DNA of 64,000 bases from Hymenobacter setariae (GTDB lineage Bacteria > Bacteroidota > Bacteroidia > Cytophagales > Hymenobacteraceae), in assembly GCF_007713685.1 (NCBI RefSeq), contig NZ_VMRJ01000001.1, forward strand, positions 788,129 through 852,128. The letters run 5' to 3'. Shown in pieces: positions 42,618 to 50,850 of the stretch. A program made the translations under genes and the position numbers. Positions within the stretch are counted from its first letter, which is position 1. Every line of letters begins with the position of its first letter. Under the pieces are notes generated by a model, which searched no databases, was not told the DNA's origin, and worked only from the letters and a program-made list of their open reading frames with translations.

Positions 42618-43952
42618 ATGGTGACGAAGAAACCCGTGTACGCCGTTTTCGACATCGGCAAAACCAATAAGAAGCTGATACTTTTCGATGAAGAGCGGCA
42701 GATTATTGACGAGATGCTGCACGTGTGTACCGACGTGCTCGACGACGACGGCTTCCCCTGCGACCACCTGCCGCGCCTCACCCAGTGGATGCAGGACCAC
42801 TGGCACCGCCTGCGCCACCACCCGCACTACACCGTAAAGGGCGTCAATTTCACGGCCTACGGGGCCAGTTTTGTGCACCTAGGGGCCGATGGCGAGCCGG
42901 TGCTGCCGCTGTATAACTACCTGAAGCCCATTCCGGAGGACCTAGCCGCTCGCTTCTACGCCGAGCTAGCCGAGTCGCCGGAAGATTTCACGGCCACGAC
43001 CTGCTCGCCCAAGTTAGGCATGCTCAATTCGGGCTTGCAGCTCTACTGGCTCAAGCGCGCCAAGCCCGAGCAATACGCCAAAATTCACACCTCGCTGCAC
43101 CTGCCGCAGTACTTGTCGTACTTGCTTACGGGTGAGAAGTTTAGCGATTTCACCAGCGTAGGCTGCCACACGGCGCTCTGGGATTTTGAGCGCGGGCAAT
43201 ACCACGATTGGGTGCAGCGCGAGGGCCTCGATGAGAAGCTGGCGCCGCTCACCAAAGACTCTATCGCGTCGGTAGTCGATGGCATCATGGTGGGCGTGGG
43301 GCTGCACGACAGCTCGGCGGCCGTGATGCCCTACCTGCTCGAAGTGGATGAGCCGTTTATGCTGGTGAGCACGGGCACGTGGTGGGTTACCATCAATCCA
43401 TTTAATAGCCAAGCGCTTACACCCGAGCTGCTGCGCCGCGACGTGGTGAGTTTCCTCACGCCGCGCGGCCAGCCCATGCGGGCGGCCCGTGCCTTCCTAG
43501 GTCGTGAGCACGACTACCAGGTCGAGCGCATCGCGCAGTACTTCCACGTGAAGCCCGATTTCTATCGCTCGCTGGTGCTGGCCCGGCCCTACGACGAGGC
43601 CTCGGCTTGCTTCGTGCCCGCGTGCCTAGCCGGCGGTGGGCCGCTGCCCGATGCGCCCGAAGGCGAGTGGGACCTCTCGGGTTTCCGCACTGCCAACGAT
43701 GCCTACCAGCACCTCATTCACGGGCTGGTCAACATCCTGCTGGCCTCGATGAAGCTGGTGTGGCAGGGCGAAAAAATCATCTATGTGGACGGTGGCTTTG
43801 CCCGCAACCCGCTGTTTATGCAAACCCTAAGCTGGAACTTCCCCAAGGCGGAAATCCGTACCTTAGAGGTGCCGCAAGCCACGGCCCTAGGTGCCCTAGT
43901 GCACCTCGAGCAGGGCGAAGCGTGGAAAAAGACCCAGCTGTTATTTAGCTGA
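42618..43952 (+). CDS. rhaB: Rhamnulokinase, FGGY-family carbohydrate kinase
   Basis: 444 residues. The N-terminal phosphate loop FDIGKTNKKLILFDE and the C-terminal ATP-binding region IIYVDGGFARNPLFMQTLS mark an actin-fold sugar kinase of the FGGY group. GVGLHDSSAAVMPYL and STGTWWVTINPF fit the catalytic and adenosine motifs. It phosphorylates L-rhamnulose at C1; specificity is inferred from tight coupling to rhaI. Sometimes named rhaK. Confidence 0.9.
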   Translation: MVTKKPVYAVFDIGKTNKKLILFDEERQIIDEMLHVCTDVLDDDGFPCDHLPRLTQWMQDHWHRLRHHPHYTVKGVNFTAYGASFVHLGADGEPVLPLYNYLKPIPEDLAARFYAELAESPEDFTATTCSPKLGMLNSGLQLYWLKRAKPEQYAKIHTSLHLPQYLSYLLTGEKFSDFTSVGCHTALWDFERGQYHDWVQREGLDEKLAPLTKDSIASVVDGIMVGVGLHDSSAAVMPYLLEVDEPFMLVSTGTWWVTINPFNSQALTPELLRRDVVSFLTPRGQPMRAARAFLGREHDYQVERIAQYFHVKPDFYRSLVLARPYDEASACFVPACLAGGGPLPDAPEGEWDLSGFRTANDAYQHLIHGLVNILLASMKLVWQGEKIIYVDGGFARNPLFMQTLSWNFPKAEIRTLEVPQATALGALVHLEQGEAWKKTQLLFS

Positions 43953-43967
43953 TTTTGATTACGCGTA

Positions 43968-44052
43968 GCTTGTCATTGCGAGCGCAGCGAAGCAATCGCA
44001 TCAAGACGAGCCGTTTGGGTGCGATTGCCTCGCTGCGCTCGCAATGACAAGC
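43968..44052. repeat. Inverted repeat, TGTCATTGCGAGC family, copy 3
   Basis: Arms 43968-44000 and 44020-44052, 33 nt with one mismatch, loop 19 nt. Lies between the kinase and lutA, so it may adjust expression of the lut genes within a longer transcript. Confidence 0.92.
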
Positions 44053-44112
44053 GTTTCTTACTTTATTCGAATAGCTTTTTAGCTACCTCGCGTTAGTGTT
44101 GAATACTTCCTT

Positions 44113-44853
44113 ATGAAAGTTGCCCTATTCGTCCCGTGCTACGTCGACCAGTTCTATCCGCAGGTTGGCATTGCTACCTACCAGCTGCTCGGGAAACTAG
44201 GCGTGCAGGCGGCCTTCCCAGCTGCTCAAACTTGCTGTGGCCAGCCCTTGGCCAATAGTGGCTGCGAGCGCGAGGCGCTGCCTATCTATAAGCACTTTGT
44301 AGATACGTTTCAGGACTATGACTACACAGTGGTGCCCTCGGGCAGCTGCGTGTATCACGTGCAGAAGCACTTCGACAAGCTGGAGCAGACGCCCGCCGTG
44401 CAGCACGTGCGCGCCACTACCATTGACTTGATTGATTTCATCACGAACATTTTAGAAATCAAAGAACTACCCGGCTCTTACCCTCACAAAGTAGGCCTGC
44501 ACCTGAGCTGCCACGGCCAGCGCGGCCTGCACCAGGCCAACGAGTCGGAAATGACGCCCGTGCGCGACGGCCAACTGCGCCGTCTGCTGGCCGGCCTAGG
44601 TGGCATCGAGCTCACTGAGCTCGACCGCAACGATGAGTGCTGCGGCTTTGGGGGCACGTTTTGCGTGAGCGAGGCCGCTATTTCGGGCCGCATGGGCCAC
44701 GACCGCGTGCAGGACCACGTGCGCAACGGCACGCAGGTACTCACGGGCGGCGACATGTCGTGCCTGATGCACCTGCAAGGCATCGTGCGCCGCCAAAAAC
44801 TGCCCCTGCAAGTGCTGCACGCGGCCGAAATCCTTAACGGCCTGACTTCTTAA
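44113..44853 (+). CDS. lutA: L-lactate oxidation complex subunit LutA (cysteine-rich CCG protein)
   Basis: 246 residues with two cysteine-rich CCG-type motifs: CCGQPLANSGC region near residue 38 and DECCGFGGTFCVSE near residue 178, as in LutA/LldE and heterodisulfide-reductase subunits. Start 60 bases after the inverted repeat; three bases separate its stop from lutB. With LutB and LutC it oxidises L-lactate to pyruvate, here supplied by the rhamnose pathway. Confidence 0.93.
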   Translation: MKVALFVPCYVDQFYPQVGIATYQLLGKLGVQAAFPAAQTCCGQPLANSGCEREALPIYKHFVDTFQDYDYTVVPSGSCVYHVQKHFDKLEQTPAVQHVRATTIDLIDFITNILEIKELPGSYPHKVGLHLSCHGQRGLHQANESEMTPVRDGQLRRLLAGLGGIELTELDRNDECCGFGGTFCVSEAAISGRMGHDRVQDHVRNGTQVLTGGDMSCLMHLQGIVRRQKLPLQVLHAAEILNGLTS

Positions 44854-44856
44854 TTC

Positions 44857-46239
44857 ATGTCCTACCTCACCCACGCCAGCCGCGCCGAGGCGTTTAACCT
44901 CGACCACGAGCGCACCAGCTGGCACGACGAAACGCTGTGGTTTGTGCGCCAGAAGCGCGATAAGGCGGTGTACGCCGTGCCCGAGTTTCAGGAGTTGCGC
45001 AACCTAGCTTCGGCCATCAAAGACCACACGCTTAGCCGGCTCGATGAGTACCTGGCGCAGTTTGAGGCCGCCGCGCAAACCAATGGGGTGCGCGTGCACT
45101 GGGCCGCCGACGCGGCCGAGCACAACGCCATCGTGCTCGATATTATCCGGGCCCGCGGCGCTACCCGCGTGGTCAAGAGCAAGTCGATGCTGACCGAGGA
45201 ATGCCACCTCAATCCTTACCTGATTAAGGAAGGCATCGAGGTGATTGATACCGACCTAGGAGAGCGCATTATCCAGATGCGCGACGAGCCGCCGAGCCAT
45301 ATCGTGCTGCCCGCCATCCACTTGAAGAAGGAGGATGTGGGCGCGACGTTCTTCAAGCACCTAGGTACCGCCGAGGGCCTCACCGACCCGCAACAGCTCA
45401 CGGAAGCCGCCCGGCAGCACCTGCGCGCCAAGTTCCTGGCCGGTGAAGTGGCGCTCACGGGCGTCAACTTCGCCATTGCCGAAACCGGCTCAGTAGTGGT
45501 GTGCACCAATGAGGGCAACGCCGACCTGGGCGTGAGCCTAGCGCCGGTGCACGTGGCCAGCATGGGTATCGAGAAGCTGATTCCGCGCCTGAGCGACCTA
45601 GGGGTGTTTACGCGGCTGCTGGCCCGTAGCGCTACGGGCCAGCCCGTTACGACCTACACCTCGCACTACACCAAGCCGATGCCCGGCCGCGAGATGCACA
45701 TTATCATCGTTGATAATGAGCGCACGCAGCAGCTCGGCCGGCCCGATTTTCGGGCTTCGCTCAAGTGCATTCGGTGTGGGGCGTGCATGAATACCTGCCC
45801 GGTGTACCGGCGCAGCGGCGGCCACAGCTACGACTTCACGGTGCCGGGCCCAATTGGCTCCATCCTCTCGCCCAACATCGACCTCAAAAAGCACAGCACA
45901 CTGCCCTTCGCTAGCACGCTCTGCGGCTCGTGCACCGACGTGTGCCCCGTCAAAATCGACATTCACGTGCAGCTCTACAAATGGAGGCAAATCGTGTCGG
46001 AGGCCAACCACCTGCCCACGGCTAAAAAGATAGGGCTGAAGTTTATGGGCCGGTTGCTAGCCAGCCCTACGGCCTTCAAGCTCAGCGGCTCATTTGGTCG
46101 CCGGGCGCTGCGCTTGCTGCCCTACGGCCTCACCCACAACCAAACCGTGAACGCTTGGGCCATCGCCCGCGAGCTGCCCGAGCCACCCCAGCAGAGCTTC
46201 CGCGAGTGGTTTGCCCAACAACCCCAACCCGCTACATGA
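44857..46239 (+). CDS. lutB: L-lactate oxidation complex iron-sulfur subunit LutB
   Basis: 460 residues: N-terminal LUD domain (about 60-290; VVKSKSMLTEECHLNPYLI, FAIAETGSVVVCTNEGNADL) followed by two [4Fe-4S] motifs, CIRCGACMNTCPVYR and CGSCTDVCPVKID, and a C-terminal DUF3390-like tail. Its stop overlaps the lutC start (ATGA). Confidence 0.95.
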   Translation: MSYLTHASRAEAFNLDHERTSWHDETLWFVRQKRDKAVYAVPEFQELRNLASAIKDHTLSRLDEYLAQFEAAAQTNGVRVHWAADAAEHNAIVLDIIRARGATRVVKSKSMLTEECHLNPYLIKEGIEVIDTDLGERIIQMRDEPPSHIVLPAIHLKKEDVGATFFKHLGTAEGLTDPQQLTEAARQHLRAKFLAGEVALTGVNFAIAETGSVVVCTNEGNADLGVSLAPVHVASMGIEKLIPRLSDLGVFTRLLARSATGQPVTTYTSHYTKPMPGREMHIIIVDNERTQQLGRPDFRASLKCIRCGACMNTCPVYRRSGGHSYDFTVPGPIGSILSPNIDLKKHSTLPFASTLCGSCTDVCPVKIDIHVQLYKWRQIVSEANHLPTAKKIGLKFMGRLLASPTAFKLSGSFGRRALRLLPYGLTHNQTVNAWAIARELPEPPQQSFREWFAQQPQPAT

Positions 46240-46805
46240 GTACCGCCCGCGACCGCATCCTGGCCGCCGCCCGCGCCAACAAACCCGCCGAAACGCCGCT
46301 GCCCACCGTGCCCGACTTTTGGGGCGATAATTCACTGGAGCGCTTCCGCACCGTGCTGGCCAGCATAGGCGGCGAAGTAACTCGGCTAGCTTCGCTGGAT
46401 GACCTGGAAGCTACCGTGCATGAGCTTTGGCCCGATGCAAAGCTTATTGCCTCGCCGCTCTTCACCCCTACCCTGCGCATCGACCAGCATACGCCTACCG
46501 ACGTGCTGGCCGACGTAGACCTAGCGGTGCTGCCCGTCGAGTTTGGCGTGGCCGAAAACGGCGCAGTGTGGCTGCCCGAGGCCAATATGCTGCACCGCGC
46601 CCTACCCACCGTGACGCAGCACCTAGCTTTTGTGCTCGACCAGCGCCAACTCGTGGCCACCATGCACCAAGCCTACGCCCGGCTGCCCGATGGTCCCGGC
46701 GGCTACGGCATGTTCGTCGCCGGCCCTTCTAAAACGGCTGACATTGAGCAGTCGCTGGTGATTGGAGCGCACGGCGCCCGCAGCTTAGTAGTGCTGGTTT
46801 ACTAG
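46236..46805 (+). CDS. lutC: L-lactate oxidation complex subunit LutC (LUD domain)
   Basis: 189 residues from MSTARDRILAAARANKPAET; the ATG overlaps the lutB stop by four bases, showing translational coupling. LUD-domain features: VAENGAVWLPEANMLHRALP and FVAGPSKTADIEQSLVIGAH. Ends the rhamnose-to-pyruvate gene set. Confidence 0.93.
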   Translation: MSTARDRILAAARANKPAETPLPTVPDFWGDNSLERFRTVLASIGGEVTRLASLDDLEATVHELWPDAKLIASPLFTPTLRIDQHTPTDVLADVDLAVLPVEFGVAENGAVWLPEANMLHRALPTVTQHLAFVLDQRQLVATMHQAYARLPDGPGGYGMFVAGPSKTADIEQSLVIGAHGARSLVVLVY

Positions 46806-46838
46806 GACCTGCGGACAGTACCGCATTTACTATCCGTT

Positions 46839-46889
46839 ACAATCGAAACGGTCATGCTTGGCTGCGCGCTGCATGACCGTTTCGATTGT
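46839..46889. terminator. Perfect 19-bp hairpin between convergent lutC and Gfo/Idh genes
   Basis: Arms acaatcgaaacggtcatgc (46839-46857) and its exact complement (46871-46889), loop 13 nt. Without a strong T run but placed between convergent genes, so a bidirectional terminator is likely. The GTCATGC core links it to the larger repeat family. Confidence 0.65.
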
Positions 46890-46909
46890 AGGTCACTTCA
46901 AAAGCAGAC

Positions 46910-48130
46910 CTAGGTCAGGTTATACTCGGGCTGCCACTTCTCGATGGTGTGGTTGTAGATGGCTTTATTGGCTAGGTGCACGGTGCACGCCGCCCGGGCA
47001 CCGGTGAAGACGTTGGAGTCGGGCAACTTCTTCTCGTTCACGGCGCGGTAAAAATCATTCAGCGCGTACCAGGAGCCGTCTTTCAGGGGCTCGGCGCCGG
47101 TCGTAATCGGGATGCCGCCGTCCTTGTTCCAAGTGATTTTGGTAGCGCCCGTTACGCCGTCCACGGTGCCGTACTGCTTTAGCGTATCCTTTTCGGGGTA
47201 GTATACGCCCTCATCGACGAGCAGCGAAATGGTGCCCTTGGTGCCCTTGAGCTTGAAGAGGTAACCGTCGCGGGCATTGCCGCAGGTGGCGCCGAAGTTG
47301 CCCACGATGCCTTCCTTGGCGTAGCGGGCCATTACCTGCACGTTGTCGTAGGTTTCGCGGCCGTCTTTGTAGTAGTCGATGCCGCCGGTGCCAAATACTT
47401 CGTCGGCGTGGGTATCGAAGGCCCAGTTGATGAAGTCCATCTGGTGCGAGAGCAGTTCGGCCGCCAAGCCGCCCGAGTACTCGCGGTACATGCGCCAGTT
47501 GATTTTGCGCTCCAGGCTAGGTTCGGGCACGGGGCGGCGCCAGCTGCCATTGCGGTCCCAGCGGCAGTCTATCTGCGTCACCTTCCCTAGGTAGCCCTGC
47601 TTAATCATTTCTTTCACACGGTAGTACAGCGGCGAGTAGCGGTACTGGTGGCCCACCTGCAAGGTTTGGTTGGGCCGCAGCTGCGCCAGCCGCACCAGCT
47701 CTAGGGCCTGCGGAATGTCGTAAGTCATGGTCTTTTCCAGGTACACCTGCTTGCCGGCGGCCAGCGCGTCTTTGGCCACCTGAAAATGCAGATTCAGGGG
47801 CACCGAGATAATGACGGCATCCACGATGTGCGCATCGAGCAGGGCGTGGTAGTCGGTATAGGTTTTCGCCTTAGCGCCCGAGCCAATTTTTTGCGCCGCC
47901 GTTAGCCGAAAGGGCAAGTCGTCGCACAGCGCTACCACCTCAAACTTATCGGTCAGCTCCTGCAATATCTTGAGCAGGCCCGTGCCCCGGTCACCGCAGC
48001 CGATGATGCCAATTTTGAGTTTGCCCGCTGCCACTGGAGTTACAAAGGCGGCCGCCAGCTCTTGATGCAGCAGCAGCCCGCTGGTCAGCAGGCCCGTTTT
48101 CTTGAGGAAATCTCGTCTTGGAAAGTCCAT
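46910..48130 (-). CDS. Exported Gfo/Idh/MocA oxidoreductase carrying an ApbE flavinylation motif
   Basis: 406 residues. Tat-type signal (RRDFLKKTGLLTSGLLLHQE) implies export of a folded, cofactor-loaded protein. Rossmann domain IGIIGCGDRGTGLLKIL for NAD(P), Gfo/Idh signature YLEKTMTYDIPQALELVRLA, and SHQMDFINWAF in the C-terminal domain. Residues 324-330 read D-G-V-T-G-A-T, a perfect match to the D-x-x-(S/T)-G-A-(S/T) site at which ApbE attaches FMN to threonine. The gene is coupled to apbE by a one-base stop/start overlap. Flavinylation of this family would be unusual; the motif could also be chance. Sugar substrate unknown. Confidence 0.88.
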   Translation of the reverse strand: MDFPRRDFLKKTGLLTSGLLLHQELAAAFVTPVAAGKLKIGIIGCGDRGTGLLKILQELTDKFEVVALCDDLPFRLTAAQKIGSGAKAKTYTDYHALLDAHIVDAVIISVPLNLHFQVAKDALAAGKQVYLEKTMTYDIPQALELVRLAQLRPNQTLQVGHQYRYSPLYYRVKEMIKQGYLGKVTQIDCRWDRNGSWRRPVPEPSLERKINWRMYREYSGGLAAELLSHQMDFINWAFDTHADEVFGTGGIDYYKDGRETYDNVQVMARYAKEGIVGNFGATCGNARDGYLFKLKGTKGTISLLVDEGVYYPEKDTLKQYGTVDGVTGATKITWNKDGGIPITTGAEPLKDGSWYALNDFYRAVNEKKLPDSNVFTGARAACTVHLANKAIYNHTIEKWQPEYNLT

Positions 48131-49134
48131 TACTCGTGCACTAGTAAGCGTTGAAACCCCGGCGTGGCCGTGTCGGCAACAGTCCCGTCGGGGCGCTGAT
48201 AAATCAAGTAAGCTTGCAGGCTAGCGTGGCGCTGCAAAAAAGCCAGCGCGTTGGCTAAGCCCATGCCCATCAAGGCGTTGTCGTAAGCATCGGCGGTAAG
48301 CGCATCGGGGGCTACCACCGTCACGCTAATCAATTCATTCTGAAAGGGGTAACCAGTCGTAGGGTCGATGAGGTGCGCGCTTTTTACGGCGCCCCAGCGC
48401 TTGAATTTACGGTAATTACCCGAGGTAGTCACGCCGCCCGCGGCCAGCCGAATGACTTGCTGCATGCTCGTAGGCAGCAGGTCGCTGGTGTCGGGCCGTT
48501 CAATGCCGATGCGCATCAGCTCGCGGCTCGGAAACTTGCGCCCCCGCACCCGGATTTCGCCGCCCAGCTCCACGAGGTAGTTGCGAATGTGGCGGCTTTC
48601 GAGCAGGGCCGCCAGCACATCCACGGTGTAGCCCTGGGCGATACCATTGAGGTCGAGGTGCACGGCGGGCTGGTCTTTCGCCAGCGAGTCGCCACGCAGG
48701 TGCAGCTTCTCGGACCCTACTCCCTTCAAAATATCCTGAATAGCGGCCGCCGACGGTGGCGCTTCGGTGTGCTGAGTACCAAAGCCCCAGGCCCGCACCA
48801 AGGGCTCGACGGTGGCATCAAACCGCCCATTGGTGTCCTGATACACCTGCAACGCCTTGCGCACCACCGCCTTGAGATGCCGGTCGGCCACGATGCCCCT
48901 GGCCGCTGCATTAAACTGGTTAATCAACGAGCCCGGCTGGTAGAGCGACAGGGAAGCATCAATCTCCGCCAGCTTGCGGGACACGTCCGTACTTGTCACG
49001 ACGCTATCGGCAGCGTAGTAAGTAATAGCATAGGTGGTACCCTGCGCGTAGCCATTGAGCTGAAATGCCCGCAACGCAGCCTCCCTAGGGGACACCAGCC
49101 ACAGGCTAAGCGTAAGAAGGAGACAATTCAACAC
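48130..49134 (-). CDS. apbE: FAD:protein FMN transferase (ApbE family)
   Basis: 334 residues. The start is a GTG at 49134 giving a signal peptide (LNCLLLTLSLWLVSPREA). Conserved ApbE elements: YAQGTTYAITYYA, LDLNGIAQGYTVDVLAALL, GGVTTSGNYRKF, AHLIDPTTGYPF and TADAYDNALMGMG. In the last element the Mg-binding threonine of ADALATAL-type enzymes is replaced by asparagine. The enzyme moves FMN from FAD to a threonine of an exported target. Its stop overlaps the start of the Gfo/Idh/MocA gene, which holds a target-like motif. Confidence 0.9.
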   Translation of the reverse strand: MLNCLLLTLSLWLVSPREAALRAFQLNGYAQGTTYAITYYAADSVVTSTDVSRKLAEIDASLSLYQPGSLINQFNAAARGIVADRHLKAVVRKALQVYQDTNGRFDATVEPLVRAWGFGTQHTEAPPSAAAIQDILKGVGSEKLHLRGDSLAKDQPAVHLDLNGIAQGYTVDVLAALLESRHIRNYLVELGGEIRVRGRKFPSRELMRIGIERPDTSDLLPTSMQQVIRLAAGGVTTSGNYRKFKRWGAVKSAHLIDPTTGYPFQNELISVTVVAPDALTADAYDNALMGMGLANALAFLQRHASLQAYLIYQRPDGTVADTATPGFQRLLVHE

Positions 49135-49226
49135 GATGGAGAAGGCTGAAATTTACCGAATTACGTCATGCTGTATAGGAGACACTTGCGGCCCTGCCGA
49201 CCTAGGGCAAGTTTGTCTATTCTTAG

Positions 49227-49322
49227 GTCATGCAGCGCGTAGCGAAGCATCTCGCGTGGCGCAGTACTTACTAGCGTTTGCAGACGTCAGCACGCGAGAT
49301 GCTTCGCTACGCGCTGCATGAC
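49227..49322. repeat. Inverted repeat, GTCATGC...GAAGCATC family
   Basis: Perfect 32-nt arms 49227-49258 (gtcatgcagcgcgtagcgaa...) and 49291-49322, loop 32 nt. Shares the GTCATGC and GAAGCATC cores with 52754-52844. Confidence 0.92.
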
Positions 49323-49444
49323 AAGCGTTTTGAATTTTGATTGATTCGGGGACAAGGCACTCTATTTCTACCTCAGTAACATGGCGCGTGAGCAAGTTAC
49401 ACTTCTTTCAACAACCGAGTTATCCTAGGTACTTCCGAGCCTGC

Positions 49445-49489
49445 CAGTACGGCGCAGGAGAGTTAAAGCCAACTATTTTCTCAGAATTG
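49445..49489 (+). promoter_or_regulatory. Regulon element G with -7 box
   Basis: CAGTACGGCG CAGGAGAGT (49445-49463), exactly 18 nt, then CAGAATTG (49482-49489). Upstream of the DUF6807 gene by about 200 bases. Confidence 0.6.
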
Positions 49490-49667
49490 TACTAGCGTTC
49501 TCCCTAGGTAGTAAGCAGCTCGCCCCGGTAGGCAAAGCACTGTGGCGCTTATACCTAACTACGCTGCTCAATCTAGCAAGTGCCATAAATTCCAGCCTAC
49601 ATTGCCACCCGATAGTTGCTAGGCGACAGCGCGTTTAACTACTAACCTCTCCCCTATTTCCCACCCA

Positions 49668-50732
49668 ATGACTAGACCCGTTCTTTCCAGCGGCGCCCTG
49701 CTGCTACTCGTCGCTTGCTTTTCGGAGGCTGCGGCCCAGCAAACCGAGCCAGTGCGCGTGACCAAAGACGCCAAGGCGAAAAAGATTGATGTGTTTGTGG
49801 GCAAGCAGCTGTTCACCAGCTTCCTATATCCCGACTCGCTGGAGAAACCGGTGCTCTACCCCCTGCGCGCTGCCAACGGTACCGTCGTGACTCGCAGCTT
49901 CCCGCTCGACTCCCGGCCGGGTGACCCGACCGACCATCCGCACCACATCGGCGCCTGGTTTAACTTCGAGAACGTAAATGGGCTGGACTTTTGGAACAAC
50001 TCCTACGCCATTCCGAAAGAGAAAAAAGCTAACTACGGCTGGATTAAAACCGACCGGATTGTGAGCACCAGCAGCGGGCCCATCGGCGCGCTCACCTACC
50101 ACGCCAACTGGACCAACCAGCAAAACGAGGTACTGCTGCAAGAAACCACCCGCTTCGAGTTTAGCGGCACCGGCCGGGCGCGCACCATTGACCGCGTCAC
50201 CACCCTCAAAGCCGACCGCGACGTCACCTTCACCGATGCCAAAGACGGCCTGCTGGGTTTGCGCCTGGCCCACGAGCTGCAAATGCCCAGCGACCAGGAC
50301 CAAAAGTTTACCGACAGCAAAGGCATCGTGACAACGGTAAAAGCTGGCACCGACCAGCTGGCCAACGGCACCTACCTCACCAGCGCTGGCAAGCGCGGCA
50401 ACGACGCCTGGAGTACCCGCGGCGCCTGGTGCAAAGTATACGGCAAGATGGGTGCCGACTCCGTCACGGTAGCCATCCTAGATTACCCGCAAAACCCGAA
50501 CTATCCGACGTTTTGGCACGCGCGCGGCTACGGCTTGTTTGCTGCCAACCCCCTAGGTGAAAAGGTATTCACCAACGGCAAGTCGGCCAAAAACCTTCAG
50601 CTCAAGAAAGGCGAGTCGGTGACGTTCCGCTACCGCATCTTGATTGACGAAGGCACAACAACCCTCTCGACTCAGCAGCTGAATGAGGCCGCCGCCGCAT
50701 TCGCTAAGAAGAGCTTGGCGGCCGTGAAGTAA
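49668..50732 (+). CDS. Exported DUF6807 (PmoA-like) family protein
   Basis: 354 residues with a signal peptide (LSSGALLLLVACFSEAAAQ). The motif PTDHPHHIGAWFNFENVNGL and later NPNYPTFWHARGYGLFAANP are typical of DUF6807 proteins (often labelled methane oxygenase PmoA by similarity only), which accompany Gfo/Idh/MocA oxidoreductases and glycosidases in Bacteroidota and Planctomycetota. Biochemical role unproven. It carries regulon element G and lies beside the ApbE-Gfo pair. Confidence 0.82.
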   Translation: MTRPVLSSGALLLLVACFSEAAAQQTEPVRVTKDAKAKKIDVFVGKQLFTSFLYPDSLEKPVLYPLRAANGTVVTRSFPLDSRPGDPTDHPHHIGAWFNFENVNGLDFWNNSYAIPKEKKANYGWIKTDRIVSTSSGPIGALTYHANWTNQQNEVLLQETTRFEFSGTGRARTIDRVTTLKADRDVTFTDAKDGLLGLRLAHELQMPSDQDQKFTDSKGIVTTVKAGTDQLANGTYLTSAGKRGNDAWSTRGAWCKVYGKMGADSVTVAILDYPQNPNYPTFWHARGYGLFAANPLGEKVFTNGKSAKNLQLKKGESVTFRYRILIDEGTTTLSTQQLNEAAAAFAKKSLAAVK

Positions 50733-50784
50733 GGAAGTTTGCAGCCCCGACCTAGGGAAGCGTGAGTTACCTATAACTGGAGGA

Positions 50785-50818
50785 TAAAAAAGAGGCCGCT
50801 CCCAGGGGAAGCGGCTTC
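50785..50818 (-). terminator. Intrinsic terminator of the GH28 gene
   Basis: Nine-base stem (gaggccgct / agcggcttc, one G-T pair); on the minus strand it is followed by TCTTTTTT. 33 bases after the GH28 stop. Confidence 0.75.
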
Positions 50819-50850
50819 TCGCATTTATCCACTTTTCAAGTACCTAGGGC

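Larger units (their letters stand above)
49135..49667. other. Divergent intergenic region without a gene
   Basis: 533 bases between apbE and the DUF6807 gene. It contains an inverted repeat (49227-49322), a regulon element with -7 box (49445-49489), three CCTAGG sites and no convincing open frame. The leader of the DUF6807 transcript would be about 170 bases, longer than others here. Confidence 0.6.
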
